From assembly GCA_008933525.1 (NCBI GenBank), contig WBUV01000057.1, forward strand, positions 1-11,631: 11,631 nt of DNA, in the 5' to 3' direction. This DNA comes from Bacteroidales bacterium. Its GTDB lineage: Bacteria > Bacteroidota > Bacteroidia > Bacteroidales > Tenuifilaceae. This document shows positions 6,687-11,631 of this stretch, one piece after another. Below the pieces are notes generated by a model. The model was not told the DNA's origin. It saw only the letters and a program-made list of their open reading frames with translations, and did not search any database. A program made the translations under genes and the position numbers. Each line of letters begins with the position of its first letter. Position 1 is the first letter of the stretch.

Positions 6687-6717
6687 TTGCTGTTACTGGA
6701 CTCAACAACATCGATAG
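6631..6717 (+). other. Decoy 28-codon frame opened by the duplicated start codon
   Basis: The first of the duplicated start codons, with its own GGAGG at 6618-6622, opens a 28-codon frame that begins MSRTKITGG, ends in TAG at 6715-6717 and overlaps the first 53 bases of the ligase gene in another frame. It has a Gly-Gly and a Cys-Cys, which superficially recalls a cleaved leader peptide, but the simplest reading is a by-product of the duplication. Ribosomes starting here would not make the ligase, so it may lower ligase output. Confidence 0.3.
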
Positions 6718-7711
6718 TCCTGGGCCAGGAATTCCTGTAATTAGGGGAATAAAAGAATCCGAGGAGTTCAATGCGCGGATTATTGGCTTAGCATACGAGC
6801 ACTTGGAGCCGGGAATATATATGAGCGAACTGGTTGATAAAACCTATATGATTCCTTACCCCTCGAAAGGGAAAGAGGCTCTTTACGACCGATTGATGGA
6901 AATCCACAAAAAAGAGAACATCGATGTTATTATACCAAACTTCGACGCAGAACTTTTCTCGTTCATCAAACTGGAAAATCAACTTAATAAAGTTGGAATT
7001 AAAACATTCCTTCCAACCCTGGAGCAATTCGAGGAACGTCACAAATCAAACCTACCTGCATACGGAAAAAAATACGGCGTGGATATTCCACAGGGAACAG
7101 AGGTATTCAGCATTGCCGACTTGAACAATGCGCTAAAATCGATGGAGTACCCAGTAATGGTAAAGGGCAAATACTATGATGCCTACAAGGCATACTCAGA
7201 GGAACAAGCCATTGCATACTTCCATAAAATGTCCGCAAAATGGGGTTTACCTGTAATCCTTCAGGAATTTATTGATGGTACCGAGGTTAACGTAATTGCA
7301 CTGGGCGATGGAAAAGGGAATCTTACCGCCGCTGTTCCAATGCGCAAGCAGTATATCACCGACAAAGGTAAAGCTTGGGGAGGTATTACTATTGAAGACC
7401 AGAGTCTGCTCGATCTGGCGCACAAAATTGTATCGCAAAGCAAATGGCGCGGAGGAATGGAGCTAGAGCTAATCCGCTCGGCCAACGGTAAACTCTACAT
7501 CTTAGAAATCAACCCTAGAATTCCCGCATGGGTTTACCTTGCAGTTGGCGCAGGACAAAACATCCCGGAGGCATTAATAAAATTGGCACTTGGGAATGAT
7601 GTAAAACCTTACACCCGTTACGATGTGGGTAAAATGTTTATCCGCTACTCGTACGATATGATTGTGGATATAGATAGATTTTCAACTCTAGCAACATCAG
7701 GGGAACTGTAG
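6665..7711 (+). CDS. ATP-grasp carboxylate-amine ligase (CarB/PylC-like)
   Basis: A 348-residue ATP-grasp enzyme. These enzymes activate a carboxylate as an acyl phosphate and join it to an amine or similar nucleophile. The N-terminal part (residues 5-120) is a CarB/PylC-like pre-ATP-grasp domain: VAVTGLNNIDSPGPG and then IDVIIPNFDAEL. The ATP-grasp core follows: YPVMVKGKYYDA (162-173, ATP-binding Lys167), ILQEFIDGTEVNV (198-210), GGMELELI (263-270) and LEINPRIPAW (280-289), with the metal-binding Glu and Asn of the E-x-N motif present (Glu281, Asn283). The active site looks intact. The substrate cannot be read. The upstream PqqD-like protein suggests that a peptide or carrier-bound amino acid is involved. 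The chosen start is the second of two duplicated ATGs, the only one in frame; both have a good GGAGG. Confidence 0.88.
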   Translation: MSRTKITVAVTGLNNIDSPGPGIPVIRGIKESEEFNARIIGLAYEHLEPGIYMSELVDKTYMIPYPSKGKEALYDRLMEIHKKENIDVIIPNFDAELFSFIKLENQLNKVGIKTFLPTLEQFEERHKSNLPAYGKKYGVDIPQGTEVFSIADLNNALKSMEYPVMVKGKYYDAYKAYSEEQAIAYFHKMSAKWGLPVILQEFIDGTEVNVIALGDGKGNLTAAVPMRKQYITDKGKAWGGITIEDQSLLDLAHKIVSQSKWRGGMELELIRSANGKLYILEINPRIPAWVYLAVGAGQNIPEALIKLALGNDVKPYTRYDVGKMFIRYSYDMIVDIDRFSTLATSGEL

Positions 7712-7767
7712 AGTGGTTCTAGTTATATCAAAGTAAAGAAATTCAAACAACTCAAAATTGAACTACA

Positions 7768-9114
7768 ATGGAAAAGCAAATATTTGAACGCCCAACAATA
7801 ACCAAACTAAATCCTGGAGTACCATCGAAACACGGAGTAGGAACAGTTATTGCGCCTATGCCAATGGTTGATGGCGTTAAGGTTGACGAACTGCTCGATA
7901 AATTTGGCTCGCCACTATACATAATCTCCGAATCGACAATCCGCAGGAATATGGACGAGATTAAACGAGCATTCACGGTACGTTACCCTAAGGTACAAAT
8001 GGCCTGGAGCTACAAAACCAACTACCTCGATGCAGTTTGCCGAATATTCCTCCAGGAAGGTTCGTGGGCCGAGGTTGTTTCGGGTTTTGAGTATGATAAA
8101 GCCATTAGAAACAATGTAAAAGGCGAACACATCCTATTTAACGGCCCTGGCAAATCGGCTGCGGAACTCGAAAAAGCCGCAAGGGATGGTGCGTATATCC
8201 ATATCGATCATTTTGATGAGCTTTTCCTTCTTGCGGGCATCTGTCAGAACAAAAACATCGAGGCAAGAGTGGCTATAAGGGTTAATATGGATGTGGGCAT
8301 TTACCCAAAGTGGGATAGGTTTGGCTTTAACTATGAGAATGGCGAAGCATGGGATGCTATTAACCGAATTATGGCAAATCCAAAACTGAAACTAATGGGA
8401 TTGCACACCCATATTGGCACATACATTATGACTGCTGAGGCTTACCGTATTGCAGCAACAAAACTTGCGGAGTTAGCCTATAATATTGGCAATAAATTCA
8501 ACCATCACATTTCGTATATCGATATGGGCGGAGGTTTTGCATCGCGCAACACGCTTCGCGGAGCTTACCTTTCGGCCGACGACACAACACCTTCGTTCGA
8601 GGAGTATGCCGAAGTTATAACATCGGCAATTATTAACTCGCAGATTAAGCCTGACAAACTCCCAACCATAATTCTAGAAACTGGACGTGCACTAATTGAC
8701 GATGCTGGCTACATTGCAGGAACAGTAATCGCCAACAAGCGTCTATCCGATGGACGCAGGGCAACAATTATTGATGTTGGGGTTAACTTCCTATTCACAG
8801 CATTCTGGTACGACCACAAAATTCACCCAACCATTCAGCACTCTGGTGCTGTGGAGGAAACAACCATTTACGGCCCACTCTGTATGAATATAGATGTAAT
8901 TAGACCATCGCTTATGTTCCCACCTATGAAACAAGGCGACAGGCTCCTAATTACCCGAACAGGAGCATACAACAACACCCAGTGGATGCAGTTTATTGCG
9001 ACCCGTCCAAATATAGTTCTGATAGACAAAGACCGAAATGCTCATATAATCCGAAAAGCCGAAAGCGTTGAAGATGTTGCTAATAATGAAGTCATCCCAA
9101 AACATCTGGAATAG
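7768..9114 (+). CDS. Fold-III PLP amino-acid decarboxylase (LysA/Orn-Dap-Arg family 2)
   Basis: A 448-residue enzyme of the alanine-racemase-fold decarboxylase family. The PLP lysine is Lys83 in AWSYKTNYL. Other family motifs are GLHTHIGT (211-218), the phosphate-binding DMGGGF (252-257), ETGR (304-307, replacing EPGR) and GAYNNTQWMQF near the end. In DAP decarboxylase the motif CESxD, and in ornithine decarboxylase CDxxD, supplies the catalytic Cys and an acidic residue that reads the distal end of the substrate. Here it is CMNID (372-376): Cys372 and Asp376 are kept but the second residue is Met. A substrate other than DAP, lysine or ornithine is therefore likely (inference). It is thus probably not the housekeeping lysA. 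It sits 56 bp after the ligase. BtrK, which decarboxylates a carrier-bound glutamate after BtrJ ligates it, is a precedent for this gene pair. Confidence 0.86.
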   Translation: MEKQIFERPTITKLNPGVPSKHGVGTVIAPMPMVDGVKVDELLDKFGSPLYIISESTIRRNMDEIKRAFTVRYPKVQMAWSYKTNYLDAVCRIFLQEGSWAEVVSGFEYDKAIRNNVKGEHILFNGPGKSAAELEKAARDGAYIHIDHFDELFLLAGICQNKNIEARVAIRVNMDVGIYPKWDRFGFNYENGEAWDAINRIMANPKLKLMGLHTHIGTYIMTAEAYRIAATKLAELAYNIGNKFNHHISYIDMGGGFASRNTLRGAYLSADDTTPSFEEYAEVITSAIINSQIKPDKLPTIILETGRALIDDAGYIAGTVIANKRLSDGRRATIIDVGVNFLFTAFWYDHKIHPTIQHSGAVEETTIYGPLCMNIDVIRPSLMFPPMKQGDRLLITRTGAYNNTQWMQFIATRPNIVLIDKDRNAHIIRKAESVEDVANNEVIPKHLE

Positions 9115-9125
9115 ACAAATAACTT

Positions 9126-9153
9126 ATTGACTCATTGACTCATTGACTCATTG
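9126..9153 (+). repeat. Octamer tandem repeat (ATTGACTC, 3.5 copies)
   Basis: ATTGACTC is repeated three times exactly and followed by ATTG, all within the 70-bp gap before the transporter/peptidase gene; a related ATTGACTA lies just after (9166-9173). Copy number of such repeats can change by replication slippage. It ends 31 bp before the start codon, so a change would alter leader length rather than reading frame. Confidence 0.9.
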
Positions 9154-9184
9154 TCACATTATCTAATTGACTAATTAACCTGCA

Positions 9185-11359
9185 ATGAACAAAAACGCAC
9201 TATCGGAATTTTCAAAAGGTTTGGCACGAAGCTATTCCCAAGTTTTCTTTTCCGAGAACTACTGGTTTGCGATACCCTTGATTGTAGTTTCGTTTATCGA
9301 TTTTTCGGCTGGTTTTTCAGGATTGCTTGCAGCACTTTCGGCAAATATTGCCGCAAAACTGCTCCACTTCGACGAATCGACCACACAAAGAGGGCTTTAC
9401 GGTTTCAACGCATTGCTTGTTGGCTTGGGATTAGGTTACTTCTACCAGCTAACATTGGCCATTATGCTTATTTCAATATTTGCAGGATTCTTCACTTTTC
9501 TTTTGACCATTGTGTTTCAGGGAGTGTTAGGCAAATACTACCTTCCATACTTATCGATACCATTTGTTTTGAGCGTTTGGCTTGTTTTAAGCGCTGGCTG
9601 GCAAGTTTCAGATGCCGAATCGAATCCAGCAGGACTTTATATTATCAACAAGATATTTGGAATTGGCGGGTTAAAGTTGGTTAGCATTCATGAGTGGTGG
9701 ATTAACAACGTTAAATGGAACTACCTAAACAGCTATTTCACATCGTTAGGGGCGCTATTCTTCCAACTCAACATAGTATCGGGAGTGCTTGTTGCTGTTG
9801 CATTGCTATTCTACTCACGCATAGCGTTTATGCTATCTATAGTTGGTTATAGCGTTGCTTACTTTGCCTATGGGGCCATTGGAATGGATTTAAACTTACT
9901 GGGCTACAGCTACATTGGATTCAACTTTATACTTGGCGCAATTGCCATTGGAGGGTACTACTACATTCCTTCGAAACAATCGTTCTTTTGGGCTGTAGCA
10001 TTCACACCAGTTATTGCCTTGGTAACAGCAGGGTTATTCGGAATATTTAAACAATCCGGATTACCAATTCTTTCGTTGCCATTCAATATTGTGCTGCTGA
10101 TGCTTATCTACTCGTTCCGATTCAGAGTAAAGCAATCCGACTTTAAGGAGGTACTTGTTCAGGAGGGAACACCCGAAAAGAATCTTTACTCGTTCCAATC
10201 GTTCACGAACCGATTCCCCAACTATGGCTGGACTGAGATAAAATTACCATTCTTCGGCGAATGGTTTGTTAGCCAAGGACACAATGGAGATTACACGCAT
10301 CAGGGAGAATGGTCGGCAGCTTGGGATTTTATCATTACCGACAAAAATCAAAATCAACATAAAAACAACGGAGATATTGTCACGGATTACTACTGCTACG
10401 GACAAAATGTTATTGCCCCTGCCGATGGAGTGGTTACCACTGTTGAGGATGGAGTTGACGACAACATTATTGGCGAAGTTAATACAGCTAAAAACTGGGG
10501 AAACACAGTTATAATAAAGCATACCGAGGGGTTATACACAAAACTATCGCATTTGAAAAGTGGCTCAATCACCGTTAAGGAGGGCGATAATGTTCGCTAC
10601 GGAAACGTGATTGGTAAAGTTGGCAATTCGGGTCGTTCCCCCTACCCTCACCTTCACTTTCAGATACAAACAACACCATACATCGGTTCAAAAACACTGA
10701 AATACCCTTTGTTTGCCTACATAGAGAATGGGAAACACATAAAAACTTTTGATTACCCTGAAAAGGATAGTGTAGTAGGTTCAATATCGGCTGAACCGCT
10801 TCTTAAATCGAAGTTGAACTTTAAACCAGGAACTAAGTTAAAATGGTCTATCACCCAAAACAAAACAAAAAGAACTGAGGAATGGGAAATCCACAACACG
10901 CCATACAACAAACTTTACATCCACTGTAAAGCCACAAAATCAACCGCATACTTTATAAACGATGGCGTTAACTTCTACTTCACACATTTCGAGGGTGACA
11001 AAAACTCGCTGCTCTACAACTTCTACCTTGCAGCATTCCGTTTACCGCTTGTAATTATTGAAGGAAACACAACCACCGACTACTTACCTGCCAACAAAAC
11101 ATTCAATGGGTGGAGACTATTCCTACACGATTTTGTTGCGCCATTCTACATCTACCTAAAAACAAAAATTGAGGTCAAAGCAACGCGTATTGGCTCTGAG
11201 TTTGACACTAAAGGCTTTGAATACAACTCAATTATAACCGGATACTCATTCCAAAACCTTGTTTTCATTAAAAACTTCAAACTAACCATAAACGCTAATA
11301 GCACTATAAGTTTAGTTGATACAATCTCAGAAACGGAGGCAATATGCGAACCATACTAG
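9185..11359 (+). CDS. Urea-transporter-type channel fused to M23 metallopeptidase
   Basis: A 724-residue two-part protein. Residues about 15-310 are a UT-family (urea transporter) membrane domain with many hydrophobic segments and the two GFN repeats of the family: RGLYGFNALLVGLGLGYF (69-86) and YIGFNFILGAIAIGGYY (243-259). Residues about 350-515 are an M23 (lysostaphin/LytM-type) zinc endopeptidase: THQGEWSAAWDF (371-382), NVIAPADGVVTTVE, WGNTVIIKH (438-446), LSHL (454-457), IGKVGNSGRS and PHLHFQI (488-494). Likely metal and catalytic residues are His372, Asp381, His456, His489 and His491. Residues 516-724 are an extra region, partly beta-rich, that I do not recognise. M23 enzymes usually cut peptidoglycan cross-bridges; whether the target here is the wall or a product of the cluster is open. 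No urease gene is visible. The last 16 bases overlap the next gene, so translation is probably coupled. Confidence 0.87.
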   Translation: MNKNALSEFSKGLARSYSQVFFSENYWFAIPLIVVSFIDFSAGFSGLLAALSANIAAKLLHFDESTTQRGLYGFNALLVGLGLGYFYQLTLAIMLISIFAGFFTFLLTIVFQGVLGKYYLPYLSIPFVLSVWLVLSAGWQVSDAESNPAGLYIINKIFGIGGLKLVSIHEWWINNVKWNYLNSYFTSLGALFFQLNIVSGVLVAVALLFYSRIAFMLSIVGYSVAYFAYGAIGMDLNLLGYSYIGFNFILGAIAIGGYYYIPSKQSFFWAVAFTPVIALVTAGLFGIFKQSGLPILSLPFNIVLLMLIYSFRFRVKQSDFKEVLVQEGTPEKNLYSFQSFTNRFPNYGWTEIKLPFFGEWFVSQGHNGDYTHQGEWSAAWDFIITDKNQNQHKNNGDIVTDYYCYGQNVIAPADGVVTTVEDGVDDNIIGEVNTAKNWGNTVIIKHTEGLYTKLSHLKSGSITVKEGDNVRYGNVIGKVGNSGRSPYPHLHFQIQTTPYIGSKTLKYPLFAYIENGKHIKTFDYPEKDSVVGSISAEPLLKSKLNFKPGTKLKWSITQNKTKRTEEWEIHNTPYNKLYIHCKATKSTAYFINDGVNFYFTHFEGDKNSLLYNFYLAAFRLPLVIIEGNTTTDYLPANKTFNGWRLFLHDFVAPFYIYLKTKIEVKATRIGSEFDTKGFEYNSIITGYSFQNLVFIKNFKLTINANSTISLVDTISETEAICEPY

Positions 11360-11631
11360 TTTTAATATTTATATCGATATCGATTTTAGGCTATAGTCAA
11401 ACCGATTTTATTAGCCTCGATAAGCAAAACTTCGACTACTATCTAAAAGGCGATTACAAAAACCTAAAGCAAACTGCCAAAAAACAGTTTGAACTAGGAA
11501 TGGACTATTACTACCTTAGAATGCGACTGGGAATATTGGCATATAACAATCAACGATATGCCAGCGCTTACAAGCATTTTCAAAAGGCCATTACTTTTTT
11601 CAACTCCGACACTATTAGCAGAGAGTACATC
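11344..11631 (+). CDS. Exported TPR-repeat protein, N-terminal part only
   Basis: An open frame of 96 codons runs off the right edge. It starts at an ATG with GGAGG four bases upstream, inside the end of the transporter/peptidase gene (16-bp overlap in another frame). Residues 1-18 look like a signal peptide (MRTILVLIFISISILGYS before Q). Residues about 57-87 form a TPR-like helix pair: MDYYYLRMRLGILAYNN then QRYASAYKHFQKAI. The overlap and ribosome-binding site indicate it belongs to the same operon. The C-terminal part is not in the window, so whether it carries an outer-membrane domain cannot be told. Confidence 0.75.
   Translation, partial: MRTILVLIFISISILGYSQTDFISLDKQNFDYYLKGDYKNLKQTAKKQFELGMDYYYLRMRLGILAYNNQRYASAYKHFQKAITFFNSDTISREYI

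Noticed and set aside
7768..9114. Assignment of the decarboxylase as housekeeping lysA
   Set aside because: The CESxD motif is changed to CMNID and the neighbours are not lysine or wall-precursor genes, so I kept only the family name.
9126..9173. Short repeats considered as a CRISPR array
   Set aside because: The unit is 8 bases with no spacers, so this is a simple tandem repeat.
9185..10120. Part of a urease / urea-use locus
   Set aside because: No urease subunit or accessory gene is visible, and the UT domain is fused to a peptidase within a different gene set.
10244..10522. Frames on both strands overlapping the M23 domain (10244-10522 minus, 10266-10514 plus)
   Set aside because: They coincide with the conserved M23 motifs of the true frame, so they are shadows.

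Overview
The window looks like a chromosomal piece of a member of the Bacteroidota (Bacteroidales/Marinilabiliales-like, but the genus cannot be fixed from this). The evidence is a protein with a C-terminal type IX secretion sorting domain, a TPR/PD40/SPOR envelope protein, the Bacteroidota form of ClpS, a moderately AT-rich composition, many starts without a Shine-Dalgarno sequence, and a promoter candidate of the TTTG / TAnnTTTG type. No RNA gene, insertion sequence, integrase or CRISPR array is visible.

Layout. (1) Positions 1-3579, minus strand: a three-gene run transcribed leftwards, made of a 934-residue secreted or periplasmic TPR/PD40/double-SPOR protein, clpS, and an NfeD-type membrane protein cut by the left edge. 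(2) Positions 3580-3978: a 399-bp divergent intergenic region with a promoter candidate for the leftward run, two copies of a shared upstream element, and two small hairpins. (3) Positions 3979-6144, plus strand: a tight three-gene run of exported proteins (short T9SS-sorted protein, small outer-membrane beta-barrel, and a surface protein with a tail-fibre-like middle), closed by a 15-bp-stem terminator. (4) Positions 6385-11631, plus strand: a second run, open at the right edge, of a stand-alone PqqD-like protein, an ATP-grasp ligase, a fold-III PLP decarboxylase, a urea-transporter/M23-peptidase fusion, and the start of a TPR protein.

The most interesting part is run (4). A PqqD-type carrier or recognition domain, an ATP-grasp carboxylate-amine ligase and an amino-acid decarboxylase make chemical sense together: hold a peptide or amino acid, ligate, decarboxylate. 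Butirosin biosynthesis gives a precedent, where the ATP-grasp ligase BtrJ loads glutamate on a carrier and the LysA-like BtrK decarboxylates it. The next gene joins a UT-type channel to a zinc peptidase, which suggests transport or envelope processing of a small polar product. No precursor peptide or radical SAM enzyme is visible, so the product is unknown. Two local oddities in this run are a 34-bp tandem duplication that copies the ribosome-binding site and start codon of the ligase gene, and an octamer tandem repeat just before the transporter/peptidase gene. An element with consensus AGTAGGGT-N14-TTGT lies upstream of all three runs and may coordinate them.
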